A program made the position numbers and the translations under genes. Below, piece after piece: positions 1 to 11,899 of a stretch of DNA of 64,000 bases. This DNA is from Piscicola geometra (lineage: Eukaryota; Annelida; Clitellata; Hirudinida; Piscicolidae), in the NCBI GenBank assembly GCA_943735955.1, contig OX030960.1, forward strand, positions 4,330,787 through 4,394,786. The letters are read 5' to 3'. Each line of letters begins with the position of its first letter. The first letter of the stretch is position 1. The notes under the pieces were generated by a model, which saw only the letters and a list, made by a program, of their open reading frames with translations, searched no databases and had not been told where the DNA came from.

Positions 1-3000
1 CATATCTGAATCTGAGAAATATTTTCCAGAATTTTTTTTTCCACATTTTTTTTGTTATATTTTATCCGTGTCATTTACATGGTAAGTTTCTCTTTAGGCC
101 ATTCCGACATTCTTGCTTTGCTTCAGGCGCGAACAGCTCATGAATATGTGAATCTGGCGTCTGCAATTCGAATGTAAATGAAATTGACGCGTGCATAAGA
201 TGAAAAAGATTCCGAATTGGATTCTCTAGCACCCGCATAATCTTTGCAGAAAAGCACCGAATGTCATTAACTTAAAAGGATCCTATAAAAATGTTTAAGC
301 TGAAAGTAATTGAAAGAAGCGTTTGTTAAATTCTTCTCCAAGTGGGTGCATCTGGTACTAGATCCCGTCTAGACATCCATATGGCTGCATATACATTTTT
401 GGCATGCGAGAAATTTTACCATAGTTTTTCGTTCAACATTAATTAGTTCACTTTTATTATAACTCATTCGTGCTTTTTCATGTTCAGCGATCGACAATTC
501 GGAGCATCTGAAGCGTTGAAACAGCGTCTTGAGGGTCTTTTCACTTATTGATCCGAACGACGTATCTCGATGAGATTCTCAAAGGCCTGGCAGATTTAAT
601 CATTATTATGAAGCTCTTTTATTCAATATATACTAGCTTCATTGGCTCAGAGTAATGTTTTCATCAGTGTTGAAAGAATTATTGTTATTAATTTCAGGAA
701 TATTTATAGTATTAGGAGTAATAAAACAAAAATAAATTGGCTACCAAGTTCAAATGAACTCTTCCATCAAATTGTTTGTGACACAGGATTACTTACAAGC
801 ACTCATGGAATGATCTAAAAAAATAATGCATTTTTGAGCAGCAGTAGCATGAAAAAGACAAGAATGCAATGATGGAATTAAATGGGTAAAAGCACAACAC
901 AAAAGTAGAAATAACATTCGTCTAAGGGCATGATCTCCGGTTTCCTATACGGAAACTTGTATAAATTAAATACATTTCCAGTGTTATTCATGTTTGCGAG
1001 ATGGCTGTCCCAGGGGAGCGGATGTACGCCAGCAATGCCCGTTGTTGATGCACTGTTGCATTCTCATTACTAGCTTGCCTTCCTTGCTGACTCCATGCAT
1101 TATAGGTCTTAAATATAAGTAGTAGAAGTACTGCTATTTCAAAGAGTGTTTGGATGAAGAGTTGAATTTATTATTCATTTTGAGAGTGCTTCAAGAATGC
1201 TCTAAATAATGAAGCTTGAGAATAGTGGAATAATTTTATGAGCCTTCTTATGATATTCCATCATTAATCAACGATGCTTCTACGTTTGAAACTTGAAACA
1301 TAGCTTTATATTCCTAATTATATTAATTCAATTTCATTTTTGCTGGGTTAACACAGTAGTTTAACTAGATGACTGTTGACTATTCGAAACATGTGTACCT
1401 AAGGCGTTGAGTATTATTGCTGAATCGATGCAAGATCAAATAGACAGCCAATAGCCCACAATGTGGATGTATGGGCTGTTTAATATACTTTTCAGTCTTT
1501 CAGAAGCTCAAATTTACATTAAAAAATGTAAATATGAATCATTTAAATTTCATAACGCTTTAATTACAATCTTAAATACAATCTAAAATGTTTTTAGATT
1601 TTATAATTCATTCGAAATAGAAACAGTTATCTTTTAAATAAAACACTTTGAAAGCTAAAGTGCGCAAAAATTTTCCACGAATTATTAATTTAAATATTAA
1701 CTTTTCTTAACTGGTCTATTTATTCAATTCAAAATCCTCACAGCTTTTTCGATACTATTAATTTCGATCAATAATTGCTTCGACTTGACTGTAGTTAATA
1801 GAAAACGATAACATTCATGAGGAGTAAATCCTATGCGAGACATCAATGAAAAGAGATAACAACGTAGCGATCCATCTGAGCACGTGTTATTGATGAAATA
1901 GTAAGGCAGATGCATCAAGTGCTTGTGAGATCAATCGAGGCTACAACAGATGCGACAAGGCCGTCTAGCCGGAAGCTGATAAGGGAAGAATACTTTGAGC
2001 AGTGGCAAAGACCAGAGTGCCTTCATTCATTGCTCCGTAAAGCTCTTTTTATCGTTAAGATTTAGTTTAATTTAAAAGAAACAATTTGTTTTGTGTTTAG
2101 TTTCAATTAAACTCTTTGTAGCTTTGTTCTTGATCTTTGCCATGTAAAAATATAAACATTCAAAGATTACTTAAAAGATTACATTGCATGCTTTGAACTA
2201 AACATGAAAAGTACCAAAAAAAGTTAAGTAAACATTAATATTAATGTTTTTTCTTTCAATTTAATAGACCGGAAAACAACTTGAAAAGAAAATTACACAA
2301 AATGTTTTCAACTAAGTTTTTTATTTAAGGCGAATTAGGCTTTAATGGTGTTTTTTTAGAAATAAAATTATTTTTCGGAAGTAAATGCTAAAAATAAATG
2401 CGCAATTACATGAAAAATGTAAATGGAACATTCTTTAAATGCCGTTTTGTGTAATTTTAAATTTTAAGTAGGTAAAAGATCTATAGGGAAATTCTAATGG
2501 TAATTGCGAAGACACGTTAGGTTTCCTCACCTTCCAACTGCTCTGCCGTAAACTTTTGACTCTGAAAAGAAAACGTTTAAATGATTTAGAAATAAATTGG
2601 TAGTTTATAAATTGATGTTCCACAATCGTGTGAATCCATTTGAACCTCCATTAAGTTACACATACTCTCGCATGCACTCACACACACACTGACAAACCTT
2701 CACATACTCAGACATACAACAGTTTGTTGGAAAGCTTCCATGGTGTGTGAAGCAAGCAAAAACCTTGTTATTTTTGTGCATTCGTATAGCGCACAATTAG
2801 GACTAGCAATTAACGAGCATTAGCAACGATAATAAAGACCTAGTATAAACAGAAGAGGTGTACTGTTGCTAGAAAAAATAATATATTTTGTGTGATGCGT
2901 TAAGAGTATGTTGAAGTGGTTGTTGTTTAAACTGTGTGTTGTAGTTGTTTTGGTTGTTGCACTTTTTTTGTGTTTTAAGTTAGTTATACATTTTTTATAT

Positions 3001-3470
3001 ATAATTTGTATGTGTATGTGATTCTGTGTGGATGTTGTAGTTGTTTCTATGGTTCGAAGAGGGTTATCGCTGTGTGTTGTTGACGCGGTAGTGAGTTAAA
3101 ACGCCTCAAAGTCTTCATCTTTGTCCTTTATCACAAACGAAAAAAAATTCATTTCTTTCAACAAAAATATTTTTACAATAATTTTTTTTATTTAAAAAGG
3201 ATTTAAAAACAATTTAAAAGGAGTCAACGCGAGGCTGTTACGACGTTGTCATGAGCAAAGAGAGTCTTGGTAAGACAACTTTGAAAGTGACATGCAGTCT
3301 TTTGAAGTGACATTGGAGCTTTTCAATCAACCACTCGTCATTTTTTCTATTTTTCATCAATTTCTTTTTAAATTTTTTCTCTATTTCATTAATCTCTTTT
3401 TTCATTTCTTCTTTTTTTAATCAATTTCTTTTTTCTCTTCTTTCTCTTGTTTGCCTTCATCGTCTTTCAT
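1..3470. other. AT-rich stretch without a supported gene
   Basis: All six frames are broken by frequent stops, and I saw no family motif. The short open frames here have low-complexity or random-looking translations. Minor (CA) runs lie near 2668-2690. The TG-rich block around 2880-3090 is non-coding. Confidence 0.6.
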
Positions 3471-3478
3471 CACTTTAG

Positions 3479-3561
3479 TTAAACACACCAGCGCATTCAC
3501 GACGACTACTAACATGATCATCAGTATTGTCACCATCTTTATTCTCGTTATTTCAATATTT
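3479..3561 (+). CDS. Candidate internal exon encoding a membrane segment
   Basis: A pyrimidine-rich stretch ending in AG (3471-3478) precedes an open stretch that ends at a strong donor, gtaagt, at 3562. One frame is open. It begins with the last two bases of a codon and reads KHTSAFTTTTN followed by MIISIVTIFILVISIF, which would suit a transmembrane helix. The end is phase 0. I found no partner exon with a matching phase, so this may be a chance match of splice motifs. Confidence 0.2.
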
Positions 3562-3599
3562 GTAAGTTTTTAATTCATTACCAGTGTTATAATTCTTTT

Positions 3600-3765
3600 T
3601 CTAATCATCCTCAACATCATTAAACATATCATAACCCTCAAAATCCTCATAATCATCATCATCATTCTCAACATCATCATCATAATCATCATCATCATTC
3701 TCAACATCATCATCATAATCATCATCATCATCTTCATCATCACGACAAGTGTCATCTTCATCATC
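3600..3765. repeat. (ATC)n tract with a higher-order period of about 33 bp
   Basis: Runs of ATC/ATA triplets are punctuated by ATTCTCAAC, which recurs at regular spacing. This gives a compound repeat of about 33 bp inside the microsatellite. Open frames across it are pure repeat translation. Confidence 0.85.
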
Positions 3766-3855
3766 ACCCTTCTTTCAGTCCTCCTCAAGACAACTCAAGC
3801 AGCCAAACTAACAGTGAGATTGTGTACACTTTATTCTTCGTTCTGTACTTTTGCT

Positions 3856-3903
<48 letters not shown>

Positions 3904-3957
3904 TGTGTGTGTATGTGTATGTGTGTGTTTGTGTGTGTGGGTTTGTGTGTGTGTGTA
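3856..3957. repeat. Interrupted (TG)n microsatellite
   Basis: About 100 bp of TG dinucleotides are interrupted by TTTG, TATG and GGG. Cys-Val or Thr-His frames across it are artefacts. Confidence 0.9.
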
Positions 3958-5043
3958 ATAAGATTTCTTCACTACAAACTCACATACACTCTTACACATA
4001 AATAGAAATATATACACAGGTGAGCACTTTTGTAAAAATTTGAATTTTCGTTAATCTTTTGGGTCAATCCACCAGAGCGGGGCAGAATTTAACAAGCTCC
4101 CGTTTGCACCGCTTTGGCGGATATGACCTAAACGTTTCATTAAAAGTTGTATAAAATTTGAGTAATTCTAAAAATTAACAGATTAATTGACTGATTAACT
4201 ATATTATAATGTAAGAAAAGTTAATTATTCTGTTCATAAGTTCCAAAAATTAATCGTTAACGAAGATGTCAACTTCACTAACAAAGTTTTAACGGATTCC
4301 TGCCCAGGCTGCATACACACACACATACAAACTCACACAAAATAATAAATGCTAACAAATATATTGTGAAAATGTTTTTGAAAGATTGTTTCCTTAGCTT
4401 CAGAGAAAATATTTCTCAGAATTCTTTGTTCATTTTTTAGACATTTAAAAAACATTATTTCAAAAAACTTCTAGTTTTTCTTTGACATTGTATATTTCGC
4501 GTGTAAAACTTGTGTGAACATGCCGTGCCTTAAAGTAGTACGCATGTCTTCTCAATTTTTTTTCCATTCTCTTGCTCCTGTGGCTACGTCCTTATAAATT
4601 ATTTATACAATTTAATTTTAACGAGATGCCATACTGCTTATCAGCTTTTAGTTCCTCTTTGATGGGCTCCAAAATGTCTGTTTCTTGCTAACTCATTCAT
4701 TTGTTTTCTCACGAAAAAGTTTTGAGAGTTTCTGCTGTCCACTTCAAACTACTTAACGTCAAGTATTAAATTATTAGTCGAAAACGTCGTCTACTAATTT
4801 TTTTTTTCTTTTTTGTTCTTTTTACAATCATCATCAACACCCATCGTACGAGAGCATAAGCTCAAAAACCTTGTTTCTCCTAAAAACGGCCACTTGAGCC
4901 ACATTTCTCTTTATTAAGAAATTATTTTTAAAATAATTTAAAATGTTTTTATTGTTTTCACAAAGTTTCACGGCAATTCAACTAAGCTCACTTGGCGATT
5001 TTCACTGTAATATGTTCTTATTGTATTTGGCGTCTTCCTGGAG

Positions 5044-5182
5044 CTGCTTTGAAAGCAAATGCAACAACGAGACAGCAGCAGAAATGGTGCATTCACAATC
5101 ACCTGAAGTGACCAAGAAACCCACGAAAGCTGTTGTTTCAAGTGGCGCAGACCCGCAAAAGCAACAGAGCTCAGAGCTCTGA
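5044..5182 (+). CDS. Candidate 3'-terminal exon of an unidentified gene
   Basis: An acceptor-like gcgtcttcctggag ends at 5043. The open frame after it needs two bases from an upstream exon. It reads CFESKCNNETAAEMVHSQ, then a Lys/Ser/Gln-rich tail ending QQSSEL and TGA at 5180-5182. AATAAA follows at 5188-5193. Codon use looks more protein-like than the surroundings, and a poly(A) signal right after the stop fits a last exon. However, no upstream exon with the right phase was found, and the untranslated tail would be very short. Confidence 0.27.
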
Positions 5183-5371
5183 AATTAAATAAAGAGCCTT
5201 GCGTGTCTTATTTGAATGCAGTTGATTAAATTTGCATTTTATGCGCATTTTTTACACATTTGAATGCTCTTTTTCATCGCAAGCCATGCGCAAAAAGATA
5301 AATTTTTATTTCTTTTTTATTGTTTGTTTGCTGCCTCGGAGGCAAGTATGGCCATGCAGGGTAATAAAAGA

Positions 5372-5394
5372 TGCCTGCCTGCCTGCCTGCCTGC
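5372..5394. repeat. (TGCC)n microsatellite
   Basis: About six tandem TGCC units. No gene is attached. Confidence 0.85.
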
Positions 5395-6712
5395 TTGCTG
5401 CACCCTTCCATTGGAGTTTCAGTGCCTTGTCACTTCTTCAATGGACCACCAAATTCAAATTGATTACGCATTCTCCGCTTGCAAATATCCGCAAGTCACG
5501 TTCAGCAAAAGCCATCCACCATCTCGCCGTTTGTGTTATTTATTAACACGACATAAAGGCAGACATGCCGTTCAAGTATAAATGCAGCGATAAATCACAC
5601 AGAGGCATAAAAAACGTCCAGGAAACTTAATTATTTATGCATTATTCCGCCACTGCCCAGCACGGCTTGTCGCATGGAATCTTGCTATCGATGCTTCACT
5701 CAGTGAAATAACGCGTCAGTTAGCCACACCAAAGCCTGTCAAAACTCACTCTGACGGTATTTTTATCTTTTGTTACAATCTCTCAAAACAACAGTGGGTT
5801 TGAAAGATGTAGACATTCTGACAGGGATATTGCAGGAATATGCCTGAAATTATGATGGCGTATTGACAAGAGCACTAAAATGGAATACACAAAAAGCGCT
5901 ATGCCTATTTTGTTTCCTATTTCTTCACACCGCCTAGATATTTTTCTTGGAAACAAGCATGCAAAAACACGGAATGGTCTGAAAATCAATGCTTTGCAGA
6001 CCCATAACTCAGGCATCATGGCCGCTAAGTGTTCGAATTCCGCAACTGCTCCTGCCCTTTATCTCCCTTCCTTGCCTTACTTTCCTTCTTTATCTTTTCT
6101 TTCCCTACACTGTTTTCTCTGTTTTTATTTGTTTTTCTATGCTTTTCTTAGTGTTTCTCTGTTTTTCTTTGTATTTCTTTGTTTGTAAAAAAAATATTTT
6201 TTCAGACTTTTATTTTTTAGTCTTTTTGACATTAAATCTTTAATATTTCGGTTTAGTCAGCGTGTTTATAGACTGGCATGAATATAGCTCCTTGTGTGGT
6301 GTCCTTACAACAGCAGTTGTAAAAACCTCACAAGAGTGCAAATTACACTGCTTAAAGTTTTTATCTTTCATGAAGCTCATTTATGCATGTTTGTCTCAGC
6401 AACGCCAACCCAGTTCAATCTTCATTAGGTTCGTGTTATGACAGAAGTGCGTATTTGAGTGTAGTTGTATGAAATAGTTTGATGATGTATCTCTTGTGTG
6501 GTGTTCTATGGTGTTTATATTGTACGTTTTTGTACATTTTTTGAAGGTTGTTGTATAGTGCTGTAAAGCGTTGAATGGTGGAGGGTCTCTAGGGCGTGAT
6601 TATGAAAGCATTTGCAGCCTTAATTAGTTTATGTCATCAACTTCATTAAATAATAGTGTCATCATTTACCCAATAATGAATACACCAGCAAATACATTTA
6701 TCATCTTCAACA

Positions 6713-6957
<245 letters not shown>

Positions 6958-6958
6958 A

Positions 6959-7124
6959 TGACGAGCATTATTATAGTGGCGTATAACCCGAACGGGCTTC
7001 CAGGCCACTTAGGCTGCATATTTTCACTTGCGCCTTTGGGTTACTAGGGCATTGGTTGCACTTGAACCTAGGACCTTTCATTATTGGTCAAGCCGAGAGT
7101 CGTTGCCGACTCAGCTACCCGTTC
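6959..7124 (-). mobile_element. tRNA-derived SINE, copy 1
   Basis: Read on the minus strand it starts GGGTAGCTGAGTCGG, with a box A TAGCTGAGTCG that fits the Pol III consensus. Box B GGTTCAAGTGC lies further along, with one mismatch. A tRNA-unrelated body follows, containing GGCCTGGAAGCCCGTTCGGG. The same body and head recur at 61632-61801, so this is a dispersed family. The arrangement resembles Ser/Leu-type tRNA-derived SINEs. The element sits inside (ATC)n DNA on both sides. Confidence 0.8.
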
Positions 7125-7205
7125 ATCATCATCATTAACATCATCATCACTCCCACCATCATCATCATCATCACCCTCACCATCACCATCATCACCACCG
7201 CTCAC
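7125..7205. repeat. (ATC)n flank of the SINE
   Basis: ATC/ACC triplets continue on the head side of the SINE, which suggests insertion into a pre-existing triplet tract. Confidence 0.8.
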
Positions 7206-8398
7206 CATCTTGTTCTTCTTTGTAGTGTGTGCTCACAAAATCTGCAGTGTTGTTTAAGTGAGAAGTGAGACTGATAGGCTTCAACAACGTTTAGAAAGAG
7301 TCAAAAGCCTTGTTGAAGCAATGAACAGAACCTAGATGAATATTTGTGTTGTGTCAGAGTGAGAAATGGTTAATTCATCTAGTCGGATTTAGGGTTTGGA
7401 ATCGATACCACTGTCTCTTCAGGCTCCTCAACGTTTGGAAACATATCCAGGTTAATCGCCCGGAAAAAGAAGTCATTTGAAAACATTTGTGAGGCTCATT
7501 TTGGCATCACAAAGACATGGAGTGCTAGAAGCGATTAAAGGGGTCGAAGGGTTCTGACGATTGATTTGGAAAAAGTGAAAGTCAGAAAGAAAGAGTTTTC
7601 TTGGAGCTGCACGAGTGAAAAAGTCTTTGAGAAGTGCGATCATGGAGACTTCTGTTGCAGAAAACTGGTGTTTGTGCATCATTCACACAATGGCATGGTG
7701 ACGATGAGGAATGAGCATGCAATAGCTGTTGTGTTGGTTTTAAGAAAGTGAAGTAGTTCCCAGAAAAACGTTCAAAAAGCATGATTGCTTTTCAATTGTG
7801 ACTGCCTATAAAAAATCGTTCAGCTTCAATTTTTAATTGAATTTCCAAGAAAAGTTTCAGTTTTTAAAGCAGTCAGCGGTAAAAACACGAGAAAATTAGA
7901 ATAATTTGGAGTATATTTTTCAATTAGAAAAAGTTAATATTTCTTATTTATTGAAAACATACTTTGAAAGTTTTCCATATACGCGTAACCAAAAATGAAA
8001 AAATAGTATAAAAAAATAAATTAAAAAAATATTGAATTTAAGTGAAAAACGTTTCAAATGCAGTTTACAAGTAGCACATTTGAAGTGTAGCAGTGCTGAA
8101 GCTTCAGAGCTGCCAAAACTCAAGTTTCCATCGAGCATGGGCCCACTTCACTCGGTGAATGCAGAGCAATGAAGTTTAAGTTTTAGAACAAGATGGTGCT
8201 GTGGAAAGCACATTATAACACGGTTTTAAACAAAAAAGTATCTTGACTTTTCATGATTGTGAAGTGTAAAGAACTGGAGTACTTTTAAATAGGTTTGTGA
8301 ATCCTAATAAAGTTGAATGAGATGGAAGTGTAATCTGGGTGAAATCATTTTGTATAAAAAACAAACTGATGAACTATAACGAAAAATTATCTCTTGCT

Positions 8399-8458
8399 AG
8401 CGCTCTTGAATTTGAAGAAAGAGCGCTATAGAAATCTATTTGATTGATTGATTGATTG
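8399..8458. repeat. Hairpin plus (ATTG)n tail, possible retroelement 3' end
   Basis: A 9-bp perfect inverted repeat, AGCGCTCTT (8399-8407) and AAGAGCGCT (8419-8427), is followed by TATAGAAATCTATT and five TTGA units. A terminal hairpin plus short tandem tail resembles the 3' ends of some SINEs and LINEs. No body was recognised upstream. Confidence 0.45.
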
Positions 8459-8726
8459 CTAGAGTATTTATGTCGTCGCATTTTTTGGTTACTAAGCTAT
8501 CTAGCTACCAATCATCTCATCAGCACTTCCCGAAATAATGATGAAGATGCAAATGATGAAAAGGATGAGAATGATGAATATGAAATTATAAATGATGGGC
8601 TAATGAAGATAATTATGAGGTGATTATGAGCACATCGCTTCACCCACCTTGTCTTTCTGTGTCTTTCACGAATCCTTCTCACCTTTATCATTCGCAAGTC
8701 TCTATTCGACTCTCAAAGCAGTCCGT

Positions 8727-8885
8727 ATATATATATATTTATATATTTATGTATGTATGCATATAATATGTATGCATATATATATGTATGTATGTTTCTT
8801 GTATGTGTGCACGCGTTAATATGTGTATGTGTGTATGTGGGTTATTGCATGTTTGTGTTAGTATGTGTGTCATTATATGTGTGTG
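8727..8885. repeat. (TA)n/(TATG)n/(TG)n compound repeat
   Basis: Alternating TA, TATG and TGTG units over about 160 bp. No coding signal. Confidence 0.85.
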
Positions 8886-9702
8886 CACAAAGCATACGTT
8901 AGAGTAACCTTGGAAAGACCTTGAACGCTATTCCGAATAAAATAAACATAAATTAATTATTTGTATTTTTCCGTCCATCCACGTTTGCTGTTTTTTCTTC
9001 AAATTGTTTTACTTTTTGCCTTATGGTCGTTTTAACTGTTTCCCTTCTGTGCGCTGTATTTTCTCCTAGTTGAGAAAAATTTAGTCGCCTTTAAATAGGT
9101 CAAACGAAAAAAAGAATTTTTTTAATGTTTTAAATATTTTAAAAAATGAATTTTTTGAAATGTTTTAAATATTTAAATAAAATGATTTTTAAAACGTAAA
9201 TACATAAACAAATTAATTTATATTCAAACTTTTCACGCATTTTTAAATCAACCACGCTTAAAATCAACCACGCTCAACATCATGCATGGTAATTAGATGT
9301 GCATTACTGATGCATTTTCGCGCAGATGTCTTGCAGGCCTCCTCATCGGGAATTAGTGGCTTCTTGACGCATCAGCGCCGTTGAGCATGTGGCTTATCAA
9401 GGAGTGATTCACGGGAAGGGAGTCCTGCATCTTCCAGCCTTGCTGTCTCTTGTAGGAAAGGATGCCTGGGAATTCTCAGCAGCTTCAATCTTAAATGGAA
9501 AAAAATAATTTAAGTCTGCATCTGGAATGGACTCGCGGAGTCGTTCAGTACAGCAGCAAGCTTTTTAATTTTTTTATTTACACAATGAAATCTTCTGCAC
9601 CCTTGTCTTGAGACGATGTGCACGCATGTCTCTAATAATTCAATAGATTTTTTAAATTTATGCATTTCCTAACTAGCGAGTAATGCATGGATTATTCCGC
9701 AG

Positions 9703-9805
9703 CTAGGTTTGTGTGCACCAAGAATGATATAGTCACGAGAGCGTACAAATGGAATAATAACGGAGTAGCCACTAATGCCGTGTCCAGTGAAAATGTGTAC
9801 GATGC
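9703..9805 (+). CDS. Probable internal exon a of an unidentified + strand gene
   Basis: Acceptor attattccgcag ends at 9702 and a good donor, gtatgt, starts at 9806. Only one frame is open: two bases, then 33 codons beginning RFVCTKNDIVTRAYKW and ending SSENVYD, then GC. The other two frames stop at once. I do not recognise the protein. It can join 10516-10531 and then 10697-10783 with matching phases. The intron after it is filled with (TG)n. Confidence is moderate because the call rests on splice motifs and frame only. Confidence 0.42.
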
Positions 9806-9828
9806 GTATGTCTTTCTTGTACACTTCT

Positions 9829-10141
9829 GTGTGTGTGTGTTTTTGTGTGTGTGTATGTGTGTGTTTTTATGTGTGTGTTTTTGTGTGTGTGTGTGTGTGT
9901 ATGAATATGTGTGTGTGTGTGTGTGTATTTATATGTGTGTGTTTGTGTGTGTGTGTGCGCATGCGCATGTGTATGTGTGTGTGGGTGTGATTGTGTGTGT
10001 GCGCATGTGTATGAGTGTGTGTGTGTGTATGTGTGTGTGTGTGTGTGTATGTGTGTGTGTGTGTATGTTTGTGTGTGTTTGTGTGTGTGTGTGTATGTGT
10101 GTGTGTGTGTGTATGCGTGTGTGTGTATGTGTGTTTGTGTG
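9829..10141. repeat. Interrupted (TG)n microsatellite
   Basis: About 310 bp of TG units with TATG, TTTG and CGCATG interruptions, within the presumed intron after 9805. Confidence 0.95.
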
Positions 10142-10515
10142 GCTTCTGCCTAAGAATGAAGTAATTAGAGTTTAGGAAGGAGGACAACTCTAAAGCAATT
10201 ATAAAAATGCCATGACACGTCAGCTTAAATTACCTGGACTGCCTCCGAGAGCAACTTCGCATGCAGTTTCTAATGACATGCGCAAGTATTTGAAAGAATA
10301 TTTTCCATGTTTAAAGTTTTTTAAAGGCATGAATCGATTATTTATTCATACAGAATTTCTTTTGAGTTAGAAATAAAAAGCTATTTTGCTGCAGGAAATA
10401 TGAGTTTAAAAGTTTCCAAGCTATCCATAGCTTTTATCTTCGAATAATTGTTCAAATAAATTTTAATTTCCTTTTAAAGTTTAGTTGTTAAAAAGTAAAG
10501 TGTTCGGAGATTTAG

Positions 10516-10531
10516 TAACCCTGGCAACCAG
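10516..10531 (+). CDS. Possible 16-nt micro-exon
   Basis: Acceptor ggagatttag ends at 10515 and donor gtgggg begins at 10532. The exon adds one base to the GC left by 9703-9805, then reads NPGNQ and ends phase 0. That is exactly the phase needed by 10697-10783; a direct join of those two exons would meet a stop within nine codons. The support is phase logic alone. Confidence 0.22.
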
Positions 10532-10696
10532 GTGGGGTTGCTATGAGGCAACTAATCGAAACAAATATCCGCTTGTTTAATTAAGGCTTAAAATTATATT
10601 ATTGATAAATATTGGACAAAGGAATACTTTAATACTAGGGCTTTCAATCGACTTTTAAATTTGTTGCTATTTTTTTTCGTGCGTGAATGTTTGCAG

Positions 10697-10783
10697 TCGG
10701 GAATGTTTTTGTACGAATTGACTGCCACAGGCGTTCTAGGAAGGAAAAGAAGGTCGATGCTACGAAATGAGCTTTTGATCAAG
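10697..10783 (+). CDS. Probable internal exon b of an unidentified + strand gene
   Basis: Acceptor gtgaatgtttgcag and donor gtattc flank 29 codons, phase 0 at both ends. They read SGMFLYELTATGVLG, then a basic stretch (RKRRS), then MLRNELLIK. It joins in frame to 11219-11740. The family is not recognised. Confidence 0.5.
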
Positions 10784-11218
10784 GTATTCATGATTTTTAG
10801 ACTACTCGATTTTCTGTTCGGGTGGCTAGTTAGTGAGTTGTTAGGATCGATGAATGAATGGATTGTTTAATGAATGATAGGCTGTATTAGATAATCTGAT
10901 GGAGTGAGGATGTATTTTATCTAGATGGGCTGTTTTGTAGAATGCATAATTTTTTTGCTGATGGTTTCTGAATGATTTGATTGACTTACCTTATGTAGGA
11001 CTTCTTCCTTGTTTGCTCATACTTGCAGACGTTGTCCACCTTCTAGTTCTGAGGCCGCGATAAATATTTTCTGATATTTTTCAATTGCAAAAAACAAGCA
11101 TTTTAAAAATAAGTTTTTTCTTAAATTCAAATGAATTCTGTATAAATTATTAGGTTTTTCTATATAAATCATAGTAAAGTTTCATAAATACTTTAAACAT
11201 TTCTTTTTCACTCGCTAG

Positions 11219-11740
11219 GATGAAGTTTCAAAGGCGAAGTCAAGAGATTTATTATTGAAACAAACTTCGCTGCCATCGGGCTTCAACAAACAGCCTTACT
11301 TGACGGCTTACTTGGCTAGAAGCGGTAATGCCAGAAGGTTGGTAGGTGCCCTAGAGAAAGCTCCTTTTGCTTGTGAAGAGCCTTCAAGTTCTGATCTTAG
11401 ATTTAAAGCCAGAGTATCACAATTTTGTGCAATTTCAAGTATAGAAGATGCTTTTGATGGCAACAAAGATACTGTTGAAAAGACTTCAAGCTGTCAAAAA
11501 GATTATATTATCCAAAAATTGAACACCAATGCTGGCATGGAAAATGGGAAACCTAAAGTCAACGGGTCTGCAGATATCACAAAAGATCCTATGAGGCCCG
11601 CTGGAAGTATTGCCAACCCCAGCAGACTTCCACCACAAGCCACTAACTTCAACTGCCTCCTTCAGCACACCTACCTCAAAGAGTGGGTTGCCAGACAAGC
11701 CTCGATCAACTCACGAAAGTTCAAGCAGCAAAGACTCGTG
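11219..11740 (+). CDS. Large internal exon (174 codons) of an unidentified gene
   Basis: The acceptor is pyrimidine-rich (tttctttttcactcgctag) and a donor gtaatt starts at 11741. All 174 codons are open, phase 0 at both ends. The protein begins DEVSKAKSRDLLLKQTSLP. It contains YLTAYLARSGNARRLVGALE near residues 27-46, a Ser/Asn/Lys-rich low-complexity middle, and a basic amphipathic end, LKEWVARQASINSRKFKQQ. There are no membrane segments or known domain motifs. It joins 10697-10783 upstream in phase, and 11856-11894 can follow in phase and supply a stop. This is the best-supported exon of its gene; the function is unknown. Confidence 0.58.
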
Positions 11741-11855
11741 GTAATTTCTTTGAAATATTTAATTTTATCATCGTATTAAAACGTTCAGTCTAGAGTATTT
11801 GAAACATAAAATTTAATAAAAATTAATTCCAAAAAATCACTTCAACTTTAAACAG

Positions 11856-11894
11856 CGTAAGACAATCTCAGAACACGTTTACAGACGACACTGA
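11856..11894 (+). CDS. Candidate terminal exon following 11219-11740
   Basis: The acceptor is cttcaactttaaacag. In phase 0 the exon reads RKTISEHVYRRH, then TGA at 11892-11894. The basic residues continue the basic tail of the previous exon. It competes with a reading that continues past 11740 and stops soon after. Confidence 0.33.
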   Translation, partial: RKTISEHVYRRH

Positions 11895-11899
11895 TGCCT

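Noticed and set aside
3600..3765. CRISPR-like array, because of regular punctuation of the ATC tract
   Set aside because: The spacers are themselves ATC repeat. It is a compound microsatellite in eukaryotic DNA.
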